From Clitoria ternatea (Eukaryota; Streptophyta; Magnoliopsida; Fabales; Fabaceae), in assembly GCA_037962975.1 (NCBI GenBank), contig CM075673.1, forward strand, positions 120,361,001 through 120,425,000: 64,000 nucleotides of DNA. Reading direction: 5' to 3'. This document shows positions 1 through 10,977 of the stretch, piece after piece (the stretch's first letter is position 1; every line of letters begins with the position of its first letter). The notes below the pieces were generated by a model, which saw nothing but the letters and a program-made list of their open reading frames with translations, searched no databases and was not told the DNA's origin. Position numbers and translations under genes: made by a program.

Positions 1-84
1 TTAAAAAAAGGCTAATGCATCTTTTTATAAAACCTTTTTATTTTTTATTTCTTATTATATGCAATGTTATATAAATTAGATAAA
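1..84. other. AT-rich flanking DNA left of element A
   Basis: Short AT-rich stretch with no open frame or recognisable motif. It is the left half of the target into which element A inserted. Its last bases before the LTR (TTCAT, 85-89) recur immediately after the right LTR. Confidence 0.6.
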
Positions 85-89
85 TTCAT

Positions 90-316
90 TGTTCGCCCCG
101 AGTTTAGGGAGTGGTCCCCACAAACCTCCCCACGTCACTTAGTGGTAGGCTGATTAAGATTATAGCTTAATGGGCCAAGGCCCACTTTGTAACCTAGGTA
201 TAAAGGCACCTGCAATACGCACGTTGTAAGCTAAGTGACATATTATAGAGATTAACATACCTAATTTCTAGGAAGATTGGCCTAGGGTTTTATGCTCTAA
301 GCTCTTAGTGTGAACA
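90..316 (+). repeat. 5' LTR of element A
   Basis: Starts TGTTCGCCCCGAG and ends GTGTGAACA. A TATA-like TATAAAG lies at 199-205. It pairs with the 3' LTR at equal length (227 bp). Confidence 0.93.
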
Positions 317-318
317 TT

Positions 319-338
319 TTGACGCCCACCGTGAGGCC
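319..338 (+). other. Primer-binding site of element A (decayed)
   Basis: The sequence right after the LTR reads TTGACGCCCACCGTGAGGCC. It matches the TGGCGCCCACTGTAGGC form seen in element C at 40884-40900. I do not assign the tRNA. One G has become A near the 5' end. Confidence 0.7.
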
Positions 339-408
339 CGGTAAAACGGATCCTACACCACCATCCTTGAAACCCTAATCCTAATCCTAATTCCAACCAC
401 CTCCGATC

Positions 409-1805
409 ATGGTGAATACCCGCAACACACGACGGGAAGAAGACAGCAGGCAGCAAGAACCGTCTGATCACGACGACCGGATACAACATCTCACCAATAT
501 AGTAGAAACCTTGCAGAGGACTGTGGCCAATCTGCAACAGGAGAATGCAGAACTCAAAGGGCAGAGAGGGGGGATCGCAAAGCCTCCAGCCTTCACGTTG
601 ATCGGTCTACCCATCAGAAAGCCGCTGGCCAGGTTTCTTATCAGACAGAAACAACTAAATACGACCCAGAACTTCCCTTTGTTGCACACCCTTGGACTGA
701 CAAGATCATGGAGGTCCCTACTCCCCACAATTACAAACCTTCATCGATGGAGAAATATGATGGCGACCCGAAGGACCACCTTACCATATACACCAATACT
801 AAGTTGGTCACCGGGGCGTCCGATTCCTTTTTTTGCTGGACTGTTTCCCACCACTTTAACCAAGTCGGCACTCCGTTGGTTCTCTCACCTCCCACCAAAA
901 AGCATTGCCAGTTTTTCCAACCTGAGTAAGAAGTTCCTTAGTCAGTTTTCCACCAGCTAGGCCGTGTAGCAAATGTCGCATAGCCTAGTTAATTTGCGTC
1001 AGCACCCAGAGGAAACCCTGAAACAATACATGTCTCGCTTCTTTGAACAGACTCTCTAAATCTGAGATCTCAGTCCAGAGGTCGCATTGTACGCCATACA
1101 AACTGGTATGCGTCCAGGGAAGTTCGCCGACTCCCTGACCAAGAAACCACCCTTGGACATGGACAATTTCCGGGCAAGGGCTTCCCGATATATTGCCGTT
1201 GATGAGCAAGAAGCCGATCAAATCGTCCCCACCAATCGAATCATTCCCCTCAACCGGAATAACCTTTGTCCCGATCTGAAATGGGGAAGCCCTAGGCGAA
1301 ACCAGGATAAACACATTGAAACTTACACTGCCCCCAGGTACACAAACTTCACACCCTTGAAAGACCGCCGTGATCTTATCCTACACGAAGTATACAACAC
1401 GGGACTCCTAGCACTCCCACCCCCGGAGATGGTCGTAAAGGAGCAGATACAGCTAAATTCTGTGAGTTCCACAGGACCTACGGCCATGGCATAGAGAACC
1501 GCCGATCCTTCCGCAACCAAATAGAGCACCTCATACGTCAGGGACATCTAGCCAGATTTGTCGATCATAAAGATGATATGCCCCGTGACGGATTCCAGAG
1601 AAGAGGGGAAGAAGGACCTGACCAGGTAGAGCTACAAACTCGAAATCGATCACGAGCCCCTCGCTCTCGATCCCGCTCTAGATCCCCGAGACCTATAGGA
1701 GATAGGGGAAACCCTTCTCACCAAGTCATACACACCATTTTCGGAGGGTTCCCAGGAACACGTGAACGCCGACTACACCAGTCGGGACAGGTAAATCTGT
1801 TGTAG
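409..1805 (+). pseudogene. gag of element A, frameshifted
   Basis: Capsid/nucleocapsid polyprotein that would package the element RNA. The frame opens at ATG 409 (MVNTRNTRREEDSRQQ) with a basic N-terminus and a short coiled-coil-like stretch of Leu, Glu and Gln (about residues 24-50). The homologous reading then moves through other frames: 708-929, with the gag-type run EKYDGDPKDHL, then 1087-1494. It ends in an Arg/Ser-rich tail at about 1578-1805. Several shifts and stops break it, so no full gag can be made. The basic RS-rich tail replaces any visible zinc knuckle. Confidence 0.75.
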
Positions 1806-1859
1806 GAGCACTCGGACTCGGCAGTCATCACTTTTGATAGGTCAGATTTCCCCAAAGGT

Positions 1860-2290
1860 GGTCTGAATCACGATGAACATATGGTAGTCACGATGGAGGT
1901 TGCAGACTGCGTAGTAGAAAGAGTGCTCATAGACCAAGGGAGTTCTGCAGACATTCTACACTGGAAGGCATATCGAAAAATGGGCTTGCCTACACGATAT
2001 TTAGAAAGGTATGATGGAGCGCTTATCAGTTTTTTTGGTGACTCTGTGCAGGTTCTGGGATGCATCAATCTGATGGCCAGCTTTGGAAATGGAAAAGATA
2101 GCCGAGCAGTTAAAGTCAAGTTCTTGGTGGTAGACTTTCCAAGCTCATACAACACGCTACTGGGGTGGCCTTAACTCAACGCCCTAGGAGCTGTGGTATC
2201 TACCATGCATTTAACCATGAAGTTTCCACTCGGGGATGGAAGAATAGGAGTTATCAGAGCTGATCCAGAAGTAGCACAAGAATTAATGCT
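1860..2290 (+). pseudogene. Aspartic protease of element A and linker
   Basis: Retroviral-type aspartic protease that would process Gag-Pol. The active-site region reads VLIDQGSSADIL near 1924-1960, the D-x-G-S-S form typical of plant gypsy elements. The frame stops with TAA at 2172-2174. The same frame is readable beyond it (LNALGAVVSTMHLTMKFPLGDG), the standard linker to RT. The start upstream is not clear because gag is broken. Confidence 0.8.
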
Positions 2291-2311
2291 ATCATGAAAG
2301 TCTTCAACCCA

Positions 2312-3060
2312 AGTCCGCATTTATAGGATGCTAAGCTTCATGGATGGCTACTCGGGGTACAACCAAATCCGAATGGAACCTAAGGATGAGGAGAAAACGG
2401 CGTTCATCACAGGCGGCGCTAACTATTGCTACCAAGTGATACCTTTCGGCCTGAAGAATACGGGGGCCACTTACTAGAGGCTGGTGGATAAGATATTTGC
2501 CAAGAAAATTGGGCGGAACATGGAGGTATATGTAGACAACATGGTGGTAAAAACCGAACAAGCCAACTCACATGTACAAGACCTGAAAGAGACTTTCACC
2601 GAGCCGCGAAGGCATAACATGCGACTAAATCCTGAAAAGTGTTCTTTCGGGGTCCAAGGATGAAAGTTCCTAAGTTACATGCTCACATATAAGGGCATCG
2701 AAGCTAACCCAGATCAATGTCGGGCTATACTGGAGATGCACAGCCCTCAAAACGTTAAAGAAGTTCAATGCTTAACTGGAAGATTTGCAGCCCTCTCTTG
2801 GTTCCTCTCCAAATTCGTAGAGAAATCCATGCCTTTCTACAAAGTACTGAAGAAGACAGATTCCTTTGAATGGACCGCTGAATGTGAAGAAGCCTTCTAG
2901 GATCTCAAAACCTACCTGGCCTCTCCACCAATCCTGACACGACCTAAGACCGGGTCAGAATTGATCCTCTACCTTTCCGTAGGGGCCGAAGCTGTAAGTT
3001 CAGTTCTGGTCAAAGAAGAAGGCTCGGTCTAGAAGCCGGTTTACTTTACCAGCAAAACCC
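2312..3060 (+). pseudogene. Reverse transcriptase of element A, 5'-deleted, active site altered
   Basis: The linker jumps straight into YRMLSFMDGYSGYNQIRM near 2325-2375, so the N-terminal third of RT is missing, including the block with DLNKACPKDPYPLP seen in B and C relatives. This is a deletion of roughly 1 kb. The catalytic YVDD box reads YVDNM (near 2527-2541), losing the second Asp. Several in-frame stops follow. The C-terminal part includes the RNase H attached to RT (LILYLSVGAEAVSSVLV near 2963). The enzyme cannot be active. Confidence 0.85.
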
Positions 3061-3339
3061 TACAGGGAGCCAAGGTACGATATCAGTAAGTGGAGAAATT
3101 TGCCTACAGACTTGTTGTGGCAGCACGACAACTCCGCCCTTATTTTCGCAGTCATCAGATTGTCGTCCGAACTAATCAACCACTCGAAAAAATCCTTCAG
3201 AAGTAAGAACTTTCAGGGACGCATGGTGGCTTGGGTTGTAGAATTATCAGAGTATGGTATTCGATACGAATCCAGAGGTCCTATAAAAGCTTAATACTTG
3301 CAGATTTCCTAGTCGAGCTAGGGGAAGACAGAGATGAAT

Positions 3340-3611
3340 ATGATGCAGAACACAGATTATGGATTCTCTCAGTGGATGGCTCCTCCAACATTAAAAGCAG
3401 TGGAATAGGTGTTGTGATAGAATCCCCGACCGGCTTAATAGTTGAAGAATCCCTACAATTCAGGTTCAAAGCCAGCAATAATCAAGCAAAATATGAAGCA
3501 CTCATCGCTGGATTAAAGACAGCTATCGACTTGGGCACTTTGTGTATCCAGACAAAGACTGATTCACAACTGGTGGCCAGACAGATCGAGGGTGTATACC
3601 AAGCCAAATAG
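3340..3611 (+). pseudogene. Second (archaeal-like) RNase H of element A
   Basis: The open stretch 3231-3611 contains LWILSVDGSSNIKSSGIGVV, the first catalytic Asp block of an extra RNase H lying between the RT-linked RNase H and integrase. Equivalents occur in element C (LWTLSVDGSSNEKGSGVGV) and B (YWTVYMDGSSNSKGCGAG). A dual RNase H is diagnostic of Tat-lineage gypsy elements. A later block (ASNNQAKYEALIAGL) is intact here. The frame ends with TAG just after YQAK. Confidence 0.85.
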
Positions 3612-3829
3612 GTAACCCTGGCGAAGTATCTAGCTCGAGTAAAGAAGATAGTTAAGGACCTTAAACATTTCTGAGTCATCCATGTCCCTTGAACAACAAA
3701 CGAGCGAGCAGACATCCTCACAAAACTGGCCAGCAAGGTCAAAGTAGGAAATTTAAAAATAATCGTCCAGATCATCTTGGAGGAGCCAACGATTCAAGAA
3801 ACTCAGCAAGTCCATTAGGTGAGTGAGAT

Positions 3830-5075
3830 TCAAATTAAAAATTCATGGATGACCCCCATCGTTGACTTTTTAAAGCAGGGAACTCTACCAGAAGAGCGGT
3901 AATAGGCCAGGAAATTACAAGTCCAAGCATCCAACTATACCCTGATAGATGGACATCTGTACATAAGGGGTTTCACAGTGCCTCTTTTAAAATGCTTGGA
4001 TGAAGAGCAGGCCGACTACGTCATGAGGGAGCTACACTCAGGGATTTGTGGCCTTCATGGAGGAGTTCGACCTTTGGTCGTCGGTATCCTCCGAGCGGGA
4101 TATTTTTGGCCTACTCTACGTTCCGAATGTTACAATCATGTCAAGAAATGTGATCCGTGTCAGTGTAATGCTAATCGGATCCACATCCACCGGAACCATT
4201 GCATGGAATCTTATCTCCTTGGCCTTTTAATACTTAGGGGATGGACATTCTAGGTCCCTTTCTCCCAGGAAAAAGACAGCTCAAATTCCTCCTTGTAGCT
4301 ATTGATTTCTTTACCAAGTAGATTGAAGCTGAAGCCTTGGCCACTATGACAGCAGCTAAAGTGCAAATTTTCATGTGGAAGAGCATTATTTACCGACATG
4401 ACCTCCCCCATACCTTCATTTCTGACAACGGCCAACAGTTTGCAAACAATAGCTTTGTGGAGTTTTGTGAAAACTTAGGCATCAAAAGAAAATTCTCTTC
4501 CTTGGAACACCCACAGACCAACAGTCAAGCAGAGGCAGCAAACAAAGTCACCCTTCAGTAACTTAAGAAACGACTCGGACAGGCTAAAGGCCAATGAACA
4601 AAGGAACTGCATGGAGTTCTCTGGGCCTATCACACTACTCCGCACTCTTTCACCCGCGAGACTCTGTTCTGACTCACGTATGTAGCTGATGCCATGATAC
4701 CCGTCGAGTTGCGAGAGCCTACTCTCCGACGCCTTGCTTATGATGAAGATGTGAATGATGCAAAAAGGAGAGAAGACTTAGATCTCAGTTTAGAAGAATG
4801 AGATGTGGCCCATGTTAAAATTCAAGCGGCCAAACATAAATCTGCTAGAAATGGAACTCCCTCCTCCGACCCAGACCTTTCAGAAAAGATGACCTCGTCC
4901 TACACACTACAGACAATAACAGAAAAGCACGTGAAGATGGAAAGCTAGCACCCTCCTGGGAAGACCCATACCGGGTCAAGAAAGTACTCAGAAAAAGGAA
5001 TGCACCGTTTAGAAGAATTGTCAGGGAAGGAACTGCCTAGAACTTGGAATACGACTCATTTAAAGTTTTATTTTA
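3830..5075 (+). pseudogene. Integrase of element A, broken
   Basis: The N-terminal zinc-binding region is visible at about 3978-4170 (LHSGICGLHGGVRP ... HVKKCDPC, the HHCC pattern). The catalytic core follows: FLLVAIDFFTK near 4285, then DLPHTFISDNGQQFANNSF (second Asp) and HPQTNSQAEAANK (Glu) at 4398-4552. The C-terminal part runs to about 5075 with many stops. Frames shift between the zinc domain and the core. Confidence 0.83.
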
Positions 5076-5120
5076 GTTAATCATCTTATACACTTGGGCA
5101 CACTTTTTCCTACTTGAGGG

Positions 5121-5183
5121 GTTTTTCCCACTGGTTTTTTCCTCGGGAGGTTTTAACGAGGCCCCCTCTTATCTTTTAATAAA
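5121..5183 (+). promoter_or_regulatory. Conserved post-pol box with AATAAA (element A)
   Basis: About 45 bp after pol reads GTTTTTCCCACTGG...CTCGGGAGGTTTTAACGAGG and can form a short CCTCG/CGAGG hairpin. AATAAA follows at 5178-5183. Diverged copies sit at the same place in B (28353-28437) and C (60104-60168), so it is probably an RNA 3'-processing or other cis element of the pol transcript. Confidence 0.55.
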
Positions 5184-5224
5184 GACTTTCGTGTTTTTCA
5201 GACTTTCGTATTTTTTAGTAAAGA

Positions 5225-6290
5225 CAAAATTAACATCACGAAAAGCCCGAGCACGGGATCAATCCCTCGGTACATGTTTGAAGGCTTGAATCCGTTCAAG
5301 TAAAGCCTCAGCGCGAAATCAATCCCTCACACATGTTTGAAGGCTTGAATCCGTTCAGGTAAAGCCTGAACACGGAATCGATCCCTCAGCACACAAAAAG
5401 TTTGAGCGTGGAATCAATCCCTCGGTATATGTTTGAAGGCTTGAATTAGTTCAAGTAAAGCCCAAGCGTGGAATTGATCCCTCGACACACGAAAAGTTTG
5501 AGTGTAAATCAATCTCTTGGCACACGTTTAAAATCTTGAATCCGTTCAAGTAAAGCTCGAGCACGGAATCAATTCCTCGACACACGTTTAAAGGCTTTAA
5601 TTCGTTCAAGTAAAGCCCGAGCACGGAATCAATCCCTCGACACACGTTTGAAGGCTTGAATCCGTTCAAGTAAATCCCGAGCGTGAAATCAATCCCTTGG
5701 CACATGTTTGAAGGCTTGAATCCGTTCAAGTAAAGCTTGAGCACGGAATCAATCCCTCGGCACATGTTTGAAGGCTTGAATCCTTTCAAGTAAAGCCCGA
5801 GCACAGAATCGATCCCTCGGCACACGAAAAGTCTGAGTGCGGAATCAATCCCTCGGTACACGTTTGAAGGCTTGAATTTGTTCAAGTAAAACCCGAGCGC
5901 GGAATCGATCCCTCGGTACATGAAAAGTTTGAGCGCGGAATCAATCCCTCGGCATACGTTTGAAGGCTTGAATTTGTTCAAGTAAAGCCGAAGCATGGAA
6001 TCAATCCCTCAGCACACGAAAAGTCTGAGTGCGGAATCAATCCCTCAGAACACGTTTGAAGGCTTGAATTCGTTCAAGTAAAGCCCGCGGAATCGATCCC
6101 TCAACACACGACAAGCCCGAGCGCGGAGTCAATCCCCCGGCACACGTTTGAAGGCTTGAATTCGTTCAAGTAAAGCCCGAGTGCGAAATCGATCCCTCGA
6201 CATATGAAAAGTCCGAGCGTGGAATCGATCCCTCGGCACTCGATCTGAAGACTTGAACTCGTTCAAGTATACGAAAAACTCGAGCGTGAA
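5225..6290. repeat. ~60-bp tandem repeat array in element A
   Basis: About 1.07 kb of head-to-tail units near 60 bp, alternating with a shorter form of about 38 bp. Core words are GGAATCAATCCCTCGG, GTTTGAAGGCTTGAA and GTTCAAGTAAAGCCC. The array lies between the end of pol and the end of the antisense gene. The 181-codon minus-strand frame at 5451-5996 is just the repeat translated, not a gene. Confidence 0.92.
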
Positions 6291-6449
6291 AACGATCAAA
6301 ACATTATAACATCATGCAACCAATAAAACTTCATTAATATCTTTCAATAGTCATACAAGTACATTCAGAAGACAAAAAAAAGACGCTACATGAAGAGTTG
6401 CCTAGGAAGGCCCAACAGTCGGAACTTCGGATGTTAGCCCAAGCACACC

Positions 6450-7667
6450 TCACTCCTTGCCTCCGTTAACTTCCTTCCGCTCACCCTCAGAGTCGGATAG
6501 GGGGACAATCTGGCCATCAACAACCACTTTAAAAGGATCAATACCTTCAAAATTTAGTACAACAGGGGGGTTTAGAATAGAAATCTGCTCTTGACAAAGT
6601 TGGAATGCGTTGAAATATTTCACAGTGATATCCTGCTCCACTGCCATAAGATTCTCTTTTGCCTTCCTTATTAAAGTCTCCAAGTCCGATCGAGCAGACT
6701 GAAGGTCTTTTTCTAATGTGTGCTTCTTGAGAGACAAGACGTTATATGTCTCCTCGACCTTCATAACTTTTCGATCCCAGTAAGAGCACTTATCCTTTGC
6801 AATCAACAACTGTGACTCCGCCCAATCTCATCCCGCCCTCGCAATCTTCAGATCTTCTTCAGCTACGGCCAACCATGACTCTGCCGAATCTCGCTCCGCC
6901 CACGCGGTCTTCAGGTCTTGCTCCGACCGATGTATGACCGACTTCATATAGGCAATCAGTTCCCTTGTATCCCCAACACGGGGAACATCTTTCTTCCTCC
7001 CCTCTCACAGCAGTTTATTCTCCTTCCTCAAAGCATCATGTTCTTGGATCAAGGCCTCTACCACCTTATCCTGATTAGTCACCCGTTTCTCAAGGGACCG
7101 AGATATCAAAGACGCCTGGAGCCCAAGCATTTCTACAGCATTGTACATGGTGATTGGATCGGAAGAGACATATACTTCCTCGTCCTCCTCGAAAAGGATT
7201 ACGCGATCCATGAATTGCGAAATAAGGAAGCGGGTGTCCCAAAGGGAAAGCGCTGGACTTCTGTCTGTACCCAACGAACCACCAACAAGCTCTTCCCCAA
7301 GGCAATCAGTCGCACCCATTATACTAGGGATGGTCCGGGCAATTGACTCTGCAGTTATAATTAGATCAGAGGTAGAGGCTACGTGACCAACTGGCCTTAA
7401 GGTTCCCTCACGGGTCTCTAGGACAGAGGCCTCCATCTCCTTCTTCCCCTTGCTGGTAGAGGTAATGACAACCCCAACAGGGGTGGCGACCGGAGTTGGC
7501 CCAGACCCGGACGCTCCACGGGCCCCTGCCACTACTGAAGGGGGTCTAATTTTCTTAGTAGCCTTTATTTCGACCTCCCGAGGATGAACCTCCTGATAAC
7601 GCCTCATTAGATCCTTCAGTGTCAATTTACGCAGGGCCGTCCCACCTACCCACAAAATACAACACAC
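6450..7667 (-). pseudogene. Antisense gene of element A, second copy of C-terminal module
   Basis: One minus-strand frame is readable from 7667 down to 6450 (406 codons) with in-frame stops at 7005-7007 and 6828-6830. It starts just inside a possible 3' splice site (GTGGGTAG). It has a basic block (KLTLKDLMRRYQ), a Pro/Ser/Gly-rich linker, an acidic block (FEEDEEVYVSSDP), a long coiled coil, and a C-terminal motif ending in VVDGQIVPLSDSEGE. Each block has a counterpart in 8005-9385, so this is a duplicated module. Function unknown. Antisense ORFs of this sort are known in Tat-lineage elements. Confidence 0.7.
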
Positions 7668-8004
7668 AATCAGGAACAGAGATTAGACAAACAGAGATGA
7701 AACAACAATAGGTTTTTTGTTCATGACTCAAAAGCTCCTTCTCCCCGGAAAAGAAGCCCTAGCAAGGAAAAACCCTAAATTCTGTACGAAGGGTCAACCC
7801 CTCGGCACGAACAGAAAGCCCGAAAATGCCCGGCACCGGGCACAACACACAACGAGCCTCTCAAACATACATGTATATGGCATAATTAACAACACAGGGG
7901 CAAAAGCAGGGCCAACAATATGGATTCCAATAATATTTCATTCATTCGTTAAAGATAAGATTACATTGTCATAAGAACAAAATAAAATAAACAACAAGTA
8001 TAGC

Positions 8005-9366
8005 TTAAACTGAGGTATCAGCAGCAGGAGTCTTTGTCTTGGGAGCATTGGAAGCGGAGACATTCACAGCCGAATCCGTATGAACCTCCGATTCGACCCC
8101 GCCAGCAGCTTCAGTAGTTACCTCCTCATCCTCTTCAGAATCTGCAAGGTCCACTATCTTACCATCCACTATGACGCGGAATAGGTCGATACCTTCCAAA
8201 TTCAACTCCAAGGTAGGATTCAGTAACTGTATCTGCCGCTGACAAAGTTTAAAAGCTGATACGTACTTCTCCGACACCTCTTCCATGACAAAAACCTTAT
8301 AGGACTCTTTCTCCTCCTTCTCCTTCTCCAGAGCGGATTCCGCCTCTTTCAGCCTCTTCTCCGCCTCCCTCTTGCCTACACAGACCAAGCCATAAGCCTC
8401 CTCGAACGAATTCAGCTTCCTGCCCAAATTGGTACATTACTCTGGGGCAGTAGCTAGTTTCATCTCAGCCATCTCTTTACCCCTTCGAGCCTCAGATAAC
8501 TCAATCTTAGCCTACCTGAGCTGGTTGGCTATTTCCCCAACGTCCTTCTGGGTGCTGTTAAGTAGTAGGGCAGAAAAGTCACACGATTGCTGTAGCTGGT
8601 CCTTTTCCAGGAGAAGGATGGTCTTTTCCCCCCTCAGTGTCCCCAATTCCTTCTCCTGCTCCATGAACTTCTTCTCCAAGAACCGAGTCATCGAGGTCGC
8701 CCGGAGGTTGCATCTCAATTGCCCGACACATAGATGGCATGTTTGAACCCTCAAACTTCCTCTCGTCCTCTTTGAAGACTACTGTCCGCTCTATAAAACC
8801 TGGATTCGGGAATCGAACGTTCCACAAAGACTGAACAGGATTATGGATGCCAGACAAGGACCTATTGGCGAAACTATCCCACCTCCTGTCTTCGAGCTCC
8901 GTCTCGCAAGGAAGGGTAGCGGCAATCCGCTCCGCCGACACCTCCCTTGAAGGGATAGTCCCATCTCGCCTTCGATGCACTTAGCTCCGAAGCTCAGGAA
9001 TCTCCTCCTCCTGTTCAGGACTGTTAGAGACCACAATCTGAGAGGCCTTCCCTCCAGATTGGTCTTCAATGTGTCTAGGGGAGTCAGGATGACCCAACCT
9101 GAAAGCCTCCGACCCCGCTCCATATTCCTGATCAGGTTGTTCCAAGCGTGGCCTCTTAGACGGTCACCCTGCCTCTTTCTCCAACTGCGAAGTGGTAGGA
9201 ACCACGGAGATGGGGACAACGTTGGTAATAACCCAGGGAGAACCCTCGGGTGCAGTAGAACTCCCGCCCTTCTGTGACACCTTTTTGCTCCCTCCCTCTC
9301 GGGAGCCCTTCCCAGGATAATGTTTCTTCAAATCCTTCACAGATAGCTTTTCAGGGTCCATATCAG
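8005..9366 (-). pseudogene. Antisense gene of element A, first copy of C-terminal module
   Basis: Begins after an 80-nt intron at 9366 with ADMDPEKLSVKDLKKHYPGK, matching KLTLKDLMRRYQ of the other copy. It then passes through frame changes to the block SLWNVRFPNPGFIERTVVFK (8980 frame) and a long Lys/Glu coiled coil at 8754-8290. It ends with VIVDGKIVDLADSEEDEE and an Ala/Thr-rich acidic tail at 8005. The 8754 and 8427 stretches are in the same frame, separated only by stops. Probably a nuclear or nucleic-acid-associated coiled-coil protein, but that is a guess from composition. Confidence 0.68.
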
Positions 9367-9446
9367 CTATACAAGTAACGTACACTCAGTCAAACAAAAC
9401 AAGTCATAAAACCAAAAAGCACAATAACAGTAGAAACCACTCTCAC
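9367..9446 (-). other. 80-nt intron in the antisense gene
   Basis: On the minus strand the exon ends GGATAG and the intron begins GTGAGAGTGG at 9446. It is T-rich and ends CTTGTATAG at 9367. Joining the flanks gives ...DAWI + ADMDPEKL... in one continuous frame, which supports the splice. This is seen in sequence only, without transcript support. Confidence 0.6.
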
Positions 9447-10198
9447 CTATCCAAGCGTCAAGGGAATCCAAGTGAGGGGAGAGGGCGGTCAAGGCCTGGG
9501 AGCTAAAGAAAATCCCCAAGTTGTCAAATAGGAATTGCACGTCCACCCTCTCTGACAAAGAAAAATCATCCAGAGACACTCGGTATTGGACTGGGATGCG
9601 GGTCCAATAGAGGGGAAAACGAGGTTGGCCATCAACGTCATGTAGAAAGTTCTCCCCGGGTGGATCCAGTCCCACTCCGATTTTGAAGAAACCCATTTTA
9701 AAGTTTTGTAGGACTGGTCGAAATCCCTGATGAGATTATGGCAAGCAACACCGTTCAAAGAAACCCATCCCATTGGCGTCCCTGCCTTGGGGATTTTGGC
9801 ATTGAAAAATAAAAGAATAGAGGCACCGAAGGAGTGTGGCCGAAATGCTCGCACAATATCTCGAACGCCTGCATAAATGCCCAACCATTCAGATAGAATT
9901 GGTTGGGAGCAATGTTTAAAGCACACAATACCCTAATTTGAAAATCGAAAAAGGGAAAAGAAAGATGGAGTCGGGAGAAAAAAGTCTCATACACAAAGGT
10001 GAAGTCTAACTCACTAGGGTCCCTACACTCATGACAAACCCTATCAAACTTAGAACAACAAATACACTCTATAGTTTGGGCAAGGGTACAATGGTTAAAG
10101 GTCCCTGATGCCCATAACTGGGCCACACTTTCCTCACTCTGGAGAGACGAAGAAAGGGGTAACACCTCGTCTCTCACCCAGTCGTAGTTCCCCTCCAT
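9447..10198 (-). pseudogene. Antisense gene of element A, N-terminal 'gypsy-type transposon' domain
   Basis: Starts at ATG 10198 (MEGNYDWVRDEVLPL), 5' part of the minus-strand gene. It contains LHLSFPFFDFQIRVL and APNQFYLNGWAFMQAFEIL (about 9900-10000). I recognise this as the fold annotated in plants as putative gypsy-type transposon (Transposase_28 family). A later block FPLYWTRIPVQYRVSLDDFS follows. Two frameshifts, near 9815 and 9690, split it across three frames. Its biochemical role is not established, and despite the family name there is no evidence that it is a transposase. Confidence 0.72.
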
Positions 10199-10366
10199 AA
10201 ATACACTAGACAACCCTCACAAGTAAAGAAAGCTTGAAGCAAGGAGAATCACTGACCTGGTAAGAAGAAATCCTAGCAAAGTCACAGACGCAAGTGTAAC
10301 AATAGAAGTCACAGCAAAGGCACAGAGAACTCTCAGTTAAAATGAAAGAAGAAAATGAATTTATAA
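10199..10366 (-). promoter_or_regulatory. TATA box and leader of the antisense gene
   Basis: On the minus strand CTTATAAATTC (TATA at 10359-10365) is followed by a pyrimidine-rich leader of about 130 nt before ATG 10198. This gives the antisense gene a promoter independent of the LTRs. Predicted from motif and spacing only. Confidence 0.5.
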
Positions 10367-10682
10367 GAGGGAAACACCCTTTGATCATACCCCTTAATCC
10401 AACGGTAAGAATGCCAAAAGGTAAGAAGGAACAATAGATGTGATGCATCTAAGAGTTGACGCCTCCAAAGGGAGCCACGTAATCCAGGATCCAACAATGG
10501 GAGATTCAAGAGCCCTGAATCGATGGATGTAATGCTTTAAGACAACTTTGGGCAAAACGACACACCCTTAAATGACCTGGGGATGCAGAAATGGCACAAT
10601 CATGATAGGCGCGTGTCCCCACCACTTTGTGATAGCAAATAACGGTTATCATACTCCTGCCACATAACCAGGACTCACCTTG

Positions 10683-10830
10683 CTCGGAAGTGAGGACTCG
10701 CCCCACTCGGAATCCTCGCTCGGAAATGAAGACTCGCCCCACTCAGAATTCTCACTCAGAAATGAAGACTCGCCCCACTCAGAATCCTCTCTCGGAAATG
10801 AAGACTCGCCTCACTCATAAATTCCCACCC
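10683..10830. repeat. 36-bp tandem repeat near the 3' end of element A
   Basis: Three to four copies of a 36-bp unit built on ACTCGCCCCACTCAGAATCC and TCGGAAATGAAG. It sits upstream of the antisense promoter, between it and the polypurine tract. Confidence 0.85.
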
Positions 10831-10977
10831 GGAAATACAGTTTTCTCACCCAAAATTTTTTACCCAAGCTGCAACTTCTCCCTCTCGGTAATCAGGGAAA
10901 TCTTATGGGAAGAATTTCAACTCGTATTTAACCACTTTGCTCGGCCTCACACCCAAGACTCGTGGATAGGGGGCTCC

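Noticed and set aside
5451..5996. 181-codon minus-strand frame with repeated peptide
   Set aside because: It is the 60-bp tandem repeat translated. No domain, no promoter, and it lies downstream of the antisense gene's end.
6918..7386. Plus-strand frames of 142 and 81 codons
   Set aside because: Shadows of the antisense gene on the other strand.
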